Below, in pieces: positions 51,614-60,482 of a stretch of DNA of 64,000 nt (positions are counted from its first letter, which is position 1; every line of letters begins with the position of its first letter). The DNA comes from Candidatus Paracaedibacteraceae bacterium. GTDB taxonomy: Bacteria > Pseudomonadota > Alphaproteobacteria > Paracaedibacterales > Paracaedibacteraceae. The notes under the pieces are model-generated. The model searched no databases, was not told where the DNA came from, and saw only the letters and a list, made by a program, of their open reading frames with translations. The stretch lies in the NCBI GenBank assembly GCA_019636055.1, contig JAHBYH010000004.1:1-64000 (forward strand), written 5' to 3'. Made by a program: the position numbers and the translations under genes.

Positions 51614-53893
51614 ATGATCTCCAAACAAAAAATACTAAGTATGGCCCTATTGTTAGGGGTAACTGGATTCGTTCCGTCTGAGGCATGGGCGGATGTTGCA
51701 AAGTCTATACGTGTTCAAGGAAACAAACGTATCGAATCCGCAACAGTCTTGTCCTATATTCCGATCAAGGCGGGGAAAGCCTATGATCAAGGTGATTTGG
51801 ATTTAGCATTAAAAGATTTATATGCCACCGGGTATTTTTCTGACGTTCAAATCAACCGTCAAGGTGATGCCTTGGTTATTGACGTGATTGAAAATGCGAT
51901 TATTAATCAGATTGCATTCGAAGGAAACAGCAAGCTTAAAGATGATAAGCTGAAAGAAGAAGTTCAGCTGCGCCCGCGTGAAGTTCTTTCTCGAACAAAA
52001 ATTCAAAGTGCGCAACAACGTATTCTGGACATCTACCGACGGATGGGTCGATATAATGCCACGGTTGTGCCTAAGGTTATTAAGCAAAGTGATAACCGTG
52101 TTGATTTGGTTTTTGAAATCAATGAAGGCGACGTTACCTATGTTCGCAAGGTCAACTTTATTGGTAACCGGCATATTTCATCCTCGCATTTAGAAAAAGC
52201 ATTGCTGACCAAGCAAACCCGTTGGTACCGTTTCTTTGCGTCCGATGATACGTATGATCCGGATCGCTTTATTGCCGACCAACAACTCCTTCGTGAATAT
52301 TATTATGACAGCGGTTATCCCGATTTTCGTTTGATTAATGCGGTCTCCGAATTAAGCCCTGATCAAAAAGACTTATTCTTGACATTCACTTTAGAAGAAG
52401 GTCCGCGTTATTCCTTTGGTAAAGTTGAAATTAAATCAAAAATTTCTAAAGTTGATGGTTCTAAATTGCAAGGATTAGTTTCCTATGCTGAAGGTGATTG
52501 GTTCTCTCGTAAAATGATTGAAAAAACTATTCAATCGATTACCGAAGCTGTTGGTGTTCAAGGATTTGCCTTTGCTCAGGTTGAGCCAATTATCTCTAAG
52601 AATAATGCGGCAAAAACAGTTGATATCACCTATGAAATTTCCGAAGGACCGCGCGTTTATATTGAACGTATTGACATTCGTGGAAATGATCGAACCCGTG
52701 ACGAAGTTATTCGCCGAGAGATTCGCTTGCAAGAAGGGGATGCCTATAACACAACCTTTGTAAAGCGTGCTGAGCAAAACTTGAATGACCTTGGTTACTT
52801 TAAAAAAGTTGACGTTACAGCTGAGTCTGGCTCTGCACCGGATAAAGCAAAGTTAATTATTACAGTGGAAGAGCAGCCAACGGGTGAGCTTGGTTTGGCG
52901 ATTGGGTTCTCTACCCTAGACCGTGCGTTGGGTAACATTCACTTTGCTGAACGCAACTTTATGGGGACAGGGCGGACAATCCATTCTGACTTTACGTTGG
53001 CTAGCCGTCGTCAAGAATTTGACGTTGGTATTACAGATCCGTATTTTATGGGGTATAACTTAGAAGCTGGGGCTGATCTGTTCCATGTTCGATCCAAACG
53101 GATCTCTGCCTTTACGGAAAAGAATACCGGTGCGAGAACTCATGTTGGTTATAAACTAACGGATAACTGGTTCCAAAACTGGAGTTATACAATCCAAAAA
53201 GATGATATTAGCGATGTTCCGGCTACCTCATCTGTGTATATCCAAAATATGAAAGGCGGCAATGTGAACTCGGCGATTGGCCATTCGATTGGTTATGATC
53301 GTCGCAATAGCCGCCGCGAGCCAACTGCTGGTTATACCGTGACCTTAAGCAACTCATTTGCCGGAGTTGGTGGGGATATCGGGTATTTGAAGAATGCTTT
53401 AGGTGCGTCCTACTTCTATTCTCCATTGGATGAAGTTGTTATGAATGCGCGCATTACAGCCGGTCATGTTTTGCGGGCAGGTAAAAAACTGCGTGTGGCT
53501 GACCAAGTTTTCTTAGGGGGTGATAGCTTCCGTGGATTTGAGTTTGGTGGTATGGGACCGCGTGATGCAAAGACGAAGGAGTCAATTGGTGGCGCACGTT
53601 ACTGGGTAGGTACCTTGGAAACGATGTTCCCGATTGGGCTTCCGAATGAATTTGGTGTTAAGGGAGCGGTTTTCACAGACTTTGGGAGTTTGTGGGGATG
53701 TGCCTTGAAAGTACCAGCGACACAAATCGCAACAGACAGAATTAGTAGCAATAAGATGCGTGCTTCTGTCGGTGTTGGTTTGTCTTGGAATTCACCGTTT
53801 GGTCCGCTTCGGATTGACTATTCAATTCCGGTTAGAAAACAAAAAGACGATGAAGTTCAACGAATTTTCTTTGGTGTTTCTTCACGGTTTTAA
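51614..53893 (+). CDS. bamA: Outer membrane protein assembly factor BamA
   Basis: The central BAM subunit folds beta-barrel proteins into the outer membrane. The 759-residue precursor has a signal peptide ending AWA, five POTRA repeats (to ~430) such as SIRVQGNKRIESATVLSYI and RIDIRGNDRTRDEVIRREIRLQEGDAYN, and a 16-strand barrel with the FLGGDSFRGFEFGGMGPRD loop-6 motif. It ends in Phe (FFGVSSRF). It is followed by a strong terminator. Skp and lpx genes, often next, are absent. Confidence 0.96.
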   Translation: MISKQKILSMALLLGVTGFVPSEAWADVAKSIRVQGNKRIESATVLSYIPIKAGKAYDQGDLDLALKDLYATGYFSDVQINRQGDALVIDVIENAIINQIAFEGNSKLKDDKLKEEVQLRPREVLSRTKIQSAQQRILDIYRRMGRYNATVVPKVIKQSDNRVDLVFEINEGDVTYVRKVNFIGNRHISSSHLEKALLTKQTRWYRFFASDDTYDPDRFIADQQLLREYYYDSGYPDFRLINAVSELSPDQKDLFLTFTLEEGPRYSFGKVEIKSKISKVDGSKLQGLVSYAEGDWFSRKMIEKTIQSITEAVGVQGFAFAQVEPIISKNNAAKTVDITYEISEGPRVYIERIDIRGNDRTRDEVIRREIRLQEGDAYNTTFVKRAEQNLNDLGYFKKVDVTAESGSAPDKAKLIITVEEQPTGELGLAIGFSTLDRALGNIHFAERNFMGTGRTIHSDFTLASRRQEFDVGITDPYFMGYNLEAGADLFHVRSKRISAFTEKNTGARTHVGYKLTDNWFQNWSYTIQKDDISDVPATSSVYIQNMKGGNVNSAIGHSIGYDRRNSRREPTAGYTVTLSNSFAGVGGDIGYLKNALGASYFYSPLDEVVMNARITAGHVLRAGKKLRVADQVFLGGDSFRGFEFGGMGPRDAKTKESIGGARYWVGTLETMFPIGLPNEFGVKGAVFTDFGSLWGCALKVPATQIATDRISSNKMRASVGVGLSWNSPFGPLRIDYSIPVRKQKDDEVQRIFFGVSSRF

Positions 53894-53897
53894 TTTG

Positions 53898-53925
53898 AAA
53901 GGCCTCTTGCAAGAGGCCTTTTTTA
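53898..53925 (+). terminator. Rho-independent terminator of rseP-bamA
   Basis: An 11-bp perfect stem (53898-53908 with 53911-53921) around a 2-base turn and a T run. It lies five bases after the bamA stop. Confidence 0.9.
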
Positions 53926-53937
53926 GAGGTTGATACG

Positions 53938-54513
53938 ATGAATTTTAGTAAAATACTCGTTTTATCACTGTTTTCATTTGGCGTTATTGCTGAAGAAACC
54001 TCCGTAAAAGATTCAAACAAACTGACACAACTGGGCTCTGTTTCTGAAACTGATGGACAAACTTTAATCTTAGCTCCTCTTATGCCGACGGATATTTTTG
54101 ATCAACACCGCAGAACATTATCGCAGCAAGATATAATTTTCCTTCAAGGCACCTTTGTTACCATGGCATTAATTGGGACAATGGCTGTGACTATAGAGAC
54201 GGGTAAGGGGGGAGATGTATTTCTATTTATAGCTACGGTTGCTGTTTATCAATTAATGAATTTATTGGATCTTAGGGCGTTTAACCCCTCTTGGGTTCAT
54301 GACATGTCCCTTGTCACAGGTACTGTTGCAACAGGCGTGGGTAAACTATATTCAAATATAGCAGCTTACCCATTCGTTATCCTGTTTGCACTTGCATTAC
54401 AGCGGGGTTACGATTGGTCTGGTTCTCGTTTTTTTTCTGAGCTAACTGATAGGGGGTATACAGGAATAGCTTCCTTTTATCGGGGGCTGATTGCTGAGGA
54501 GAAAAAGGATTAG
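53938..54513 (+). CDS. Membrane protein, unknown, with signal peptide
   Basis: The 191-residue protein starts with a signal peptide (MNFSKILVLSLFSFGVIA), then a polar stretch of ~50 residues. Three hydrophobic segments follow (FLQGTFVTMALIGTMAVT, VFLFIATVAVYQLMNLL and YPFVILFALALQ). The soluble tail is SRFFSELTDRGYTGIASFYRG. No family recognised. It has its own start after the bamA terminator (AGAGGTTGATACG before ATG) and precedes ffh by 60 bp. Confidence 0.6.
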   Translation: MNFSKILVLSLFSFGVIAEETSVKDSNKLTQLGSVSETDGQTLILAPLMPTDIFDQHRRTLSQQDIIFLQGTFVTMALIGTMAVTIETGKGGDVFLFIATVAVYQLMNLLDLRAFNPSWVHDMSLVTGTVATGVGKLYSNIAAYPFVILFALALQRGYDWSGSRFFSELTDRGYTGIASFYRGLIAEEKKD

Positions 54514-54573
54514 TTGCATTCAAAGGGAGACAACCGTTAGAATAACCCTAAGTTAATCATAGCGGTGACCTTA

Positions 54574-55923
54574 ATGTTCCAATCTTTATCTAAACGTTTA
54601 ACAGGTGTTCTTGATAAGCTGCGCAGTCGCGGTTCTTTGACTGAGGCTGATGTCACAGCGGCTTTGCGTGAGGTTCGTATTGCTTTATTAGAGGCAGACG
54701 TTGCCTTGCCTGTCGTTAAGCAGTTTGTTGATGGCGTCAAAGAAAAAGCGATCGGGCAGGATGTCATTAAAAGTGTAACCCCAGGGCAGATGGTTGTGAA
54801 AATTGTGAACGACCATTTGATTGAAATGTTGGGGACAACTGCAGAAGAAATTAATCTATCCACAACGCCACCTGCTGTGATTTTGATGGTTGGTCTCCAA
54901 GGGTCTGGTAAAACCACATCCACAGGTAAGCTTGCCAAATTTTTGAAAGAAAAGCTCAATAAAAAAGTGATGATGGCGTCCTTAGACGTTTATCGTCCTG
55001 CAGCGCAACTTCAGCTTGAAACATTAGGTAAACAACTCTCTGTTGATACATTGCCGATTGTTGATGGGGAAAAACCGGAAGCGATCACCAAGCGCGCCCT
55101 GAAAACTGCAAAGGATAAAAGCGTTGATGTTGTCTTGCTCGATACGGCTGGGCGACTTCACATTGATGATGACTTGATGAACGAAGTTGTTGCTATTCGT
55201 CAAATTTCCAATCCAATCGAAACTTTTTTGGTTGCCGATGCCATGACCGGGCAAGATGCGGTGACGATTGCTCGTGAATTTAATGAAAAAGTCGGTGTGA
55301 CTGGTATTATTCTGACGCGTTTGGATGGTGATGCCCGTGGTGGTGCGGCATTGTCCATGCGATCTGTTACTGGTTGTCCGATTAAATTTATGGGGATGGG
55401 GGAAAAGCTGGATCAGCTTGAGCCATTCCATCCTGAGAGAATCGCTGGCCGTATCCTGGATATGGGCGATATCCTAAGTTTAGTTGAGCGTGCATCCGAG
55501 GTTGTTGATCAAGAAGAGGCCGCTAAAATGGCCGAGAAAATGCAAAAAGGCTCCTTTGATCTGAATGATATGGAAAAGCAACTGCTCAGCATGATGAAGA
55601 TGGGTGGCATGAGTGGCATCATGAATATGTTGCCGGGGGTTGGTAAAATCAAAGATAAGATGGCCGAGGTCGGCATGGATGACAGCGTGATCAAACGCCA
55701 GATCGCTATTATCCGATCGATGACAAAAAAAGAACGTCGCTTTCCCAAACTTTTGAATGGATCCCGTCGTAAACGGATTGCCATGGGATCAGGAACCGAA
55801 GTTCACGAAGTAAACCGCCTGATGAAGCAATTCGATCAGATGCAAACCATGATGAAGCGTCTGGGGAAAATGGGCAAGGCCGGCATGATGCGCGGTGGCC
55901 TTAAAGGACTCTTTGGGCGGTAG
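54574..55923 (+). CDS. ffh: Signal recognition particle protein Ffh
   Basis: Ffh binds 4.5S RNA and signal peptides. From ATG 54574 it has 449 residues: N domain MFQSLSKRLTGVLDKLRSRGSLTEADV, GTPase G1 GLQGSGKTTSTGKLA, DTAGRLHID, TRLDGDARGGAALSMRSV, and a Met-rich M domain ending RLGKMGKAGMMRGGLKGLFGR. The GTG nine bases earlier is not typical for the family. A GGTGA site is upstream. The usual downstream rpsP-rimM-trmD genes are absent. Confidence 0.97.
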   Translation: MFQSLSKRLTGVLDKLRSRGSLTEADVTAALREVRIALLEADVALPVVKQFVDGVKEKAIGQDVIKSVTPGQMVVKIVNDHLIEMLGTTAEEINLSTTPPAVILMVGLQGSGKTTSTGKLAKFLKEKLNKKVMMASLDVYRPAAQLQLETLGKQLSVDTLPIVDGEKPEAITKRALKTAKDKSVDVVLLDTAGRLHIDDDLMNEVVAIRQISNPIETFLVADAMTGQDAVTIAREFNEKVGVTGIILTRLDGDARGGAALSMRSVTGCPIKFMGMGEKLDQLEPFHPERIAGRILDMGDILSLVERASEVVDQEEAAKMAEKMQKGSFDLNDMEKQLLSMMKMGGMSGIMNMLPGVGKIKDKMAEVGMDDSVIKRQIAIIRSMTKKERRFPKLLNGSRRKRIAMGSGTEVHEVNRLMKQFDQMQTMMKRLGKMGKAGMMRGGLKGLFGR

Positions 55924-56131
55924 TAACTATAAATCAGTTTGAGATTATAATCATCTCTACTCCTTGTGGAAGAAGTGGTTCTTGCATTGAGTTAACCTTA
56001 ATTTTTATTTTCACACATTTTCTCGCAAATCTTCTCGACTTTATCTGTAAAATTTCAAAAAATTGAAACAATAGTATTATTGGTTAGGAGGATGGTATAA
56101 TGCCTTCTTTATAATAAAAAAGGTTGTGAAA

Positions 56132-56611
56132 ATGAATAAAAAAATAAAAATGATGCTCGTATTGGGCAGCTTTCTCATGACAATTAATCCTGTTGCGGCA
56201 GAAAATCGAGAGGCTAGGATCGAAAATGGCCAAGTCTTACTGGACATAGGGGAAAATTTTGAGATGTTTGTTGTTGAGCAAAGGCAACAGGAACCTCGTC
56301 TTGACGATCTATTGAGTCGCGTTGTCTTTGATTGTCAGCATTATGCCATAAATCTTACGCTTGACCCAGCTGCCTACAACCCGTATTCTCTTCTTTCTTC
56401 ACTGATTCATGATATTTTTATTTTTATGCAAAATCAGGGTTATTTTGCTCAGGAAGAAGCGATCGTAAGGGCAGCAGAAACTGCTGAATGGGAAGCTTGG
56501 GTGGCAAATCCAATAGGAGCAGAACCAGGTCTCCATCCGAGACCATTATTTGAATTACGTGAGGCTCTTAATCCCTACGCGTTCCAATTAATACATTTTG
56601 CGCGGCAGTAA
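56132..56611 (+). CDS. Small exported protein, unknown
   Basis: From ATG 56132 (AAAGG eight bases upstream) the 159-residue product has a signal peptide (MNKKIKMMLVLGSFLMTINPVAA). The body is acidic and Glu/Gln/Asp-rich, with FEMFVVEQRQQEPRLDDLLSRVVFD and a C-terminal Pro-rich part (EPGLHPRPLFELREALNPY). No family recognised. It stands alone between ffh and lolC with a 208-bp upstream spacer that shows nothing distinct, and a good terminator after it. Confidence 0.55.
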   Translation: MNKKIKMMLVLGSFLMTINPVAAENREARIENGQVLLDIGENFEMFVVEQRQQEPRLDDLLSRVVFDCQHYAINLTLDPAAYNPYSLLSSLIHDIFIFMQNQGYFAQEEAIVRAAETAEWEAWVANPIGAEPGLHPRPLFELREALNPYAFQLIHFARQ

Positions 56612-56626
56612 TTGTGCTATAAATTC

Positions 56627-56657
56627 AATCCCTCCTCTTTATGTCGGAGGGATTTTA
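56627..56657 (+). terminator. Rho-independent terminator
   Basis: A 9-bp perfect stem (56627-56635 with 56646-56654), 10-base loop and short T run, 16 bp after the stop at 56611. Confidence 0.8.
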
Positions 56658-56706
56658 TCCGTTCATAATTTTATCAATTTGGGGTACAATGAGATAAAAT
56701 TATGTG

Positions 56707-57984
56707 ATGGTATATTCCAAGATGTTTTCCACATTTGAGCGGTTGCTCGCTTTTCGGTATCTAAGATCCTCTAAACAAGAGGGATTTGTTTCTGTTATTG
56801 CTTGGTTTTCCTTTATCGGGATTGCTTTGGGTGTTGCAACACTCATTATTGTGATGTCCGTGATGAACGGGTTTCGTCAGGAACTGTTGGAACGCATCAT
56901 TGGCATGAACGGACATATTGATATTACGGCCATTGATCGATCTTTTGATGACTTTGATACAACGGCTGATAAAGTGCATCAAGTATCAGGGGTTATCCAT
57001 GCTTATCCCGAAGTTAATCGACAAGCGATGTTGCTCTACCAGGGCCAGGCACGGGGTGTCGAGGTTCACGGCATGCGTATTGATGATCTGAAAAAACGGG
57101 ATTTTATTAAGCAAAACATCACGGCGGGGTCCTTGGACCAACTGGGTTCCTTTGACGATGATGGCGTTAAAACAGATACCATTGCAATCGGTCAATCGTT
57201 GGCTCGGATTCTGGGGTTGCGCGTTGGGGATCGGGTTAGCCTGATGAGTCCCCAAGGAACCTCGTCGGCATTTGGCACATTACCGCGTCAAAAGTCCTTT
57301 TTGATCTCGGCCGTTTTTAAAGCAGGTGTTCATCAGTATGACTCGGCTGTGATCTTTATGCCATTAGAAGCCGCGCAGAGTTTCTTTCGCATGGGGGATG
57401 GCGTGACCAATCTTGAGGTTTACGTGAATAATCCCGATGAAGTTGGCAAAATTACGTACAATATTCACAATACCTTGGGCGATCAGTTCCATCTGTTCAA
57501 TTGGCAGAATTCCAACAATAGCTTATTTCAGGCAGTGGAAGTCGAACGTAATGTTATGTTTATTATTTTGACGCTGATTATTTTGATTGCTGCCTTTAAT
57601 ATCCTATCTAGTCTTATTATGCTCGTTAAAGACAAAACCCGTGATATTGCGATTCTGCGGACCATGGGGGCCAGCCAAAGCAGCATGATGCGTGTATTCT
57701 TTTTAACGGGCTCAACACTTGGTGTTGTTGGGACGGCTTTGGGTGTTACTTTGGGGTTGGCTTTTGCTATCAATATTGAATCAATCCGTCAATTCTTACA
57801 GTCATTGACCGGCGCGAACCTTTTTAATGAAGAGATTTATTTTCTGACACAGTTACCGTGCAAGATTGATTCTTTTGATGTAATTGTTACAGTTTCTGTT
57901 GCTTTGATTCTAACATTCCTATCGACAATTTATCCATCTTGGCGGGCGGCCCGTTTGGATCCAGTGGAGGCTTTACGTCAATGA
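56707..57984 (+). CDS. lolC: Lipoprotein-releasing ABC permease LolC/LolE
   Basis: A MacB-type permease of ~425 residues with four transmembrane helices: one near residue 30 ([29 protein letters not shown]), three at the end, and a large periplasmic domain. The conserved opening [12 protein letters not shown] and the C-terminal [18 protein letters not shown] are family marks. It passes outer membrane lipoproteins to LolA with LolD. Only one permease is present, so a LolCE-type single subunit (LolF-like) is likely. The start is uncertain among GTG 56704, ATG 56707 and ATG 56722. It overlaps lolD by 4 bp. Confidence 0.94.
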   Translation: MVYSKMFSTFERLLAFRYLRSSKQEGFVSVIAWFSFIGIALGVATLIIVMSVMNGFRQELLERIIGMNGHIDITAIDRSFDDFDTTADKVHQVSGVIHAYPEVNRQAMLLYQGQARGVEVHGMRIDDLKKRDFIKQNITAGSLDQLGSFDDDGVKTDTIAIGQSLARILGLRVGDRVSLMSPQGTSSAFGTLPRQKSFLISAVFKAGVHQYDSAVIFMPLEAAQSFFRMGDGVTNLEVYVNNPDEVGKITYNIHNTLGDQFHLFNWQNSNNSLFQAVEVERNVMFIILTLIILIAAFNILSSLIMLVKDKTRDIAILRTMGASQSSMMRVFFLTGSTLGVVGTALGVTLGLAFAINIESIRQFLQSLTGANLFNEEIYFLTQLPCKIDSFDVIVTVSVALILTFLSTIYPSWRAARLDPVEALRQ

Positions 57985-58649
57985 CGACTCTATCTATTAA
58001 AGAAATTACCCGCAGCTTTCAACAAGGGGATGAAGTATTGCAAATCTTGCATGGCATTTCATTTGATATCAACCCCGGTGAAATCGTGGCATTAGTTGGA
58101 CATAGTGGGGCAGGGAAATCGACCTTGCTTCAGATTGCAGGGCTTCTCGAGCCGCCAACTACAGGGCAAGTCATTATGTCAGGGCGAGATACTGCTGGTA
58201 TGAGCGAGGATGAGCGGACAGCGTTACGTAATCAATATGTAGGGTTTGTCTATCAATTTCATCATCTATTGCCCGAGTTTTCCGCTCTTGAAAATGTGAT
58301 GATGCCCCAACTTATCGGGGGTGTTTCAATAGGAGATGCTGAAGTCAGAGCCCGTGACTTATTGACGAAATTGGGGCTGTCTCACCGTGTTGATCATCGC
58401 CCAAAAAAATTATCGGGCGGTGAGCAGCAGCGAGTCGCTATTGCGCGAGCTTTAGCTAATTCCCCTAAGATTTTATTGGCGGATGAGCCAACAGGGAATT
58501 TGGATTATGCCACATCTGACGTGGTTTTTGCTGAGATGATGCAGTTGGTGCGCGATACAGGGATGTCAGCTTTGATTGCCACGCACAACCCAGATTTAGC
58601 TAAACGCATGGATCGAATTATCGAGATCAAAGCGGGGAAGTTAATCTGA
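57981..58649 (+). CDS. lolD: Lipoprotein-releasing system ATPase LolD
   Basis: From ATG 57981 (ATGA overlap with lolC) the 222-residue ATPase has Walker [13 protein letters not shown]-loop [18 protein letters not shown] (the HLLPEF typical of LolD), signature [15 protein letters not shown] and Walker [13 protein letters not shown]. The switch His is in IATHN. It powers the release of lipoproteins from the inner membrane. The frame is open 42 bp further upstream inside lolC, not likely used. Confidence 0.96.
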   Translation: MTTLSIKEITRSFQQGDEVLQILHGISFDINPGEIVALVGHSGAGKSTLLQIAGLLEPPTTGQVIMSGRDTAGMSEDERTALRNQYVGFVYQFHHLLPEFSALENVMMPQLIGGVSIGDAEVRARDLLTKLGLSHRVDHRPKKLSGGEQQRVAIARALANSPKILLADEPTGNLDYATSDVVFAEMMQLVRDTGMSALIATHNPDLAKRMDRIIEIKAGKLI

Positions 58650-58694
58650 GAAAGCAGACGACATTAATAAAACTTCATAGCCCATATCATACTA

Positions 58695-59228
58695 TCAATC
58701 AAATCGATAGAACGTATAAGACAAGGTTATTGTCTGAACATCGTTCATGGCAGGGTCATCGGCAAATTCGGGGTCAATATAGAACATAACCGGCATGTCA
58801 ACCCGTTGGCGGGGTTGTAGGGTTTGCTCATCAAAACAAAAGCAGGCAACCTTCAAGAAATATTTTCCTGCTTTATCTGGGGTAACGTTATAGATTGCCA
58901 TCCCTGTGATTGGTATTGAGGCTGTGTTATAGGATTCATAAAAGGCCATAGCATTTTGCCCAATATTAACCTTGATCTTGAGCTGCTTAGGGCGAAAGGT
59001 CCAAGGGAGCTTTGGGTCAATATTGGCATTAAATCTGACGGTGATTTGACGATCTCTGGCCCCGGGAGATGGGGCTACGGCTTTTTTGGTTGTGCCACCG
59101 AATCCTGTGACTTGACAAAACATCTTGTAGAGTGGGACTGAGGCAAAGGCAAGTCCCAGCATACCAAAAGCCAGAAAGGCGAGTATAATTCCAAGGTTAT
59201 TGCGTTTATTCGAAGGGGTGGAGTTCAT
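58695..59228 (-). CDS. ctaG: Cytochrome c oxidase assembly protein CtaG/Cox11
   Basis: Cox11 inserts copper into the CuB site of cytochrome oxidase subunit I. The 177-residue protein has an N-terminal anchor (GIILAFLAFGMLGLAFASVPLYKMFCQVTGFGG), then an Ig-like periplasmic domain with the copper motif CFCF in VACFCFDEQTLQPRQRVDMPVMFYIDP. It ends in a standard way. It lies seven bases after the CoxF-like small gene and forms ctaB-CoxF-ctaG, typical of alphaproteobacteria. Confidence 0.96.
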   Translation of the reverse strand: MNSTPSNKRNNLGIILAFLAFGMLGLAFASVPLYKMFCQVTGFGGTTKKAVAPSPGARDRQITVRFNANIDPKLPWTFRPKQLKIKVNIGQNAMAFYESYNTASIPITGMAIYNVTPDKAGKYFLKVACFCFDEQTLQPRQRVDMPVMFYIDPEFADDPAMNDVQTITLSYTFYRFD

Positions 59229-59235
59229 TAATTCC

Positions 59236-59343
59236 CTAATTCAAACCGGGATAACGAATGAACGCGACGATATAAAACACAATTGACAGGGTTAATAGAG
59301 TAACTAACATAGCTTTATTGCGTTTGCGAAGATTAGAATCCAT
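59236..59343 (-). CDS. 35-residue CoxF-like membrane protein between ctaB and ctaG
   Basis: An ATG two bases after the ctaB stop, with GAGG eight bases upstream inside ctaB, opens a 35-codon frame (MDSNLRKRNKAMLVTLLTLS then IVFYIVAFIRYPGLN and TAG). One hydrophobic helix is preceded by a basic N-terminus. Small CoxF-type proteins of ~40-55 residues with this R-x-RN...VxxxR-xxG shape occur at this position in alphaproteobacterial oxidase operons. Tight spacing on both sides and position support a real gene. It is too short for routine gene callers. Confidence 0.7.
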   Translation of the reverse strand: MDSNLRKRNKAMLVTLLTLSIVFYIVAFIRYPGLN

Positions 59344-59345
59344 AG

Positions 59346-60233
59346 TTACCTCAGAAGTGTATCTAGTGTTAGACTTAAGAATATGAAAAATAAATAAGCA
59401 ATGGAATAGGCAAATAGTCGCATCGCAATAACCGTATCTTTGGCGCGATAAACCTGAACCGTCAACCCTAAAAAGATAAGCCCTAACATGCTGGCGACTG
59501 CACCATAAATAAGTGAGGCTTGTTCCATATAGACAGGTAAGAGAGTTAACGCAACCGTAATAACGGTATACAAAATGATTTGTCTTTTGGTTGACTGAAC
59601 ACCTGCTATGATCGGCATCATGGGTACTTTTGCCTCAACATAGTCTTGGTTTTTATGAAGAGACAATGCCCAGAAATGGGGGGGAGTCCAGAAAAAGATG
59701 ATGGCAAACAGGAGCCATGCCTCAATAGGTGTTGTTCCCGTTGTTGCTGCCCAACCAACGACAGGGGGTAAGGCGCCGGCGGCTCCACCAATGACGATGT
59801 TTTGCGGAGTCGAGCGTTTTAGCCACATGGTATAGATGACAGCATAAAAGAAAATGGTAAAGGCTAACCATCCTGCGGCGATCCAATTAACGGCGACTCC
59901 CATAGTTAGAACAGATAAAATGGATGTGATTATGCCAAAAGATAAAGCATTTTCTGGATTAAGGCGATTGTCAGGCAGGGGGCGGTTTTTGGTGCGGGAC
60001 ATGACCGCATCAATGTCTCGATCATACCACATATTAAGGGCGCCGGATGCACCGGCCCCCAGTGAAATACAAACGATGGCAAGGATAGATAAGAACCAAT
60101 GTTGCTGGCTTTGAGCCATTAATAAACCGCAGGCGGCCGTGAATATGACCAAAGACATAACGCGAGGTTTTAGCAAGGAAACATAATCTTCAAGTCGTTC
60201 TGATTCTTGTAAATGTTCGGCAATAGTTTGCAT
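59346..60233 (-). CDS. ctaB: Protoheme IX farnesyltransferase (heme O synthase)
   Basis: CtaB adds farnesyl to heme b to make heme O for the terminal oxidase. The 295-residue membrane protein has about nine helices and the two Asp-rich/active sites: LNMWYDRDIDAVMSRTKNRPLP and the later FWTPPHFWALSLHKNQDYVEAKVPMMPII. It is the first gene of the minus-strand ctaB - CoxF-like - ctaG unit. The oxidase subunit genes themselves are not adjacent. Confidence 0.97.
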   Translation of the reverse strand: MQTIAEHLQESERLEDYVSLLKPRVMSLVIFTAACGLLMAQSQQHWFLSILAIVCISLGAGASGALNMWYDRDIDAVMSRTKNRPLPDNRLNPENALSFGIITSILSVLTMGVAVNWIAAGWLAFTIFFYAVIYTMWLKRSTPQNIVIGGAAGALPPVVGWAATTGTTPIEAWLLFAIIFFWTPPHFWALSLHKNQDYVEAKVPMMPIIAGVQSTKRQIILYTVITVALTLLPVYMEQASLIYGAVASMLGLIFLGLTVQVYRAKDTVIAMRLFAYSIAYLFFIFLSLTLDTLLR

Positions 60234-60337
60234 CGATCTTATTCATAGGATGGCTTTACCTAAATTTGTAGCAGATGTTCGCTTTCTCAGCAAGGGTGAA
60301 CGCTTGCAAGTTTCCTAAAATTGTGCAGAAATAATAT

Positions 60338-60456
60338 CAACTATCAGAAATGGTCCTGCGGCGAATTCTGCGGAACATCGGCTTTACGCACTTACTAATG
60401 TAAACTTGCGTAGCCTCGTCCTTGAATCCATCCGTATGACTTATTTCTGATAGTTG
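60338..60456. repeat. Hairpin-ended dispersed repeat, copy 2
   Basis: The ends are a 14-bp perfect inverted repeat (60338-60351 with 60443-60456). The interior closely matches copy 1 at 48094-48218. Outside the shared ATCAGAAAT core the next three bases differ between copies, but both arms change together so pairing is kept. It sits in the divergent spacer between ctaB and acs, so it cannot be only a terminator. The rest of 60234-60482 shows a GGAGGGG site before acs and nothing else. Confidence 0.8.
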
Positions 60457-60482
60457 CTGTAAAATTAAATACGGAGGGGCTC

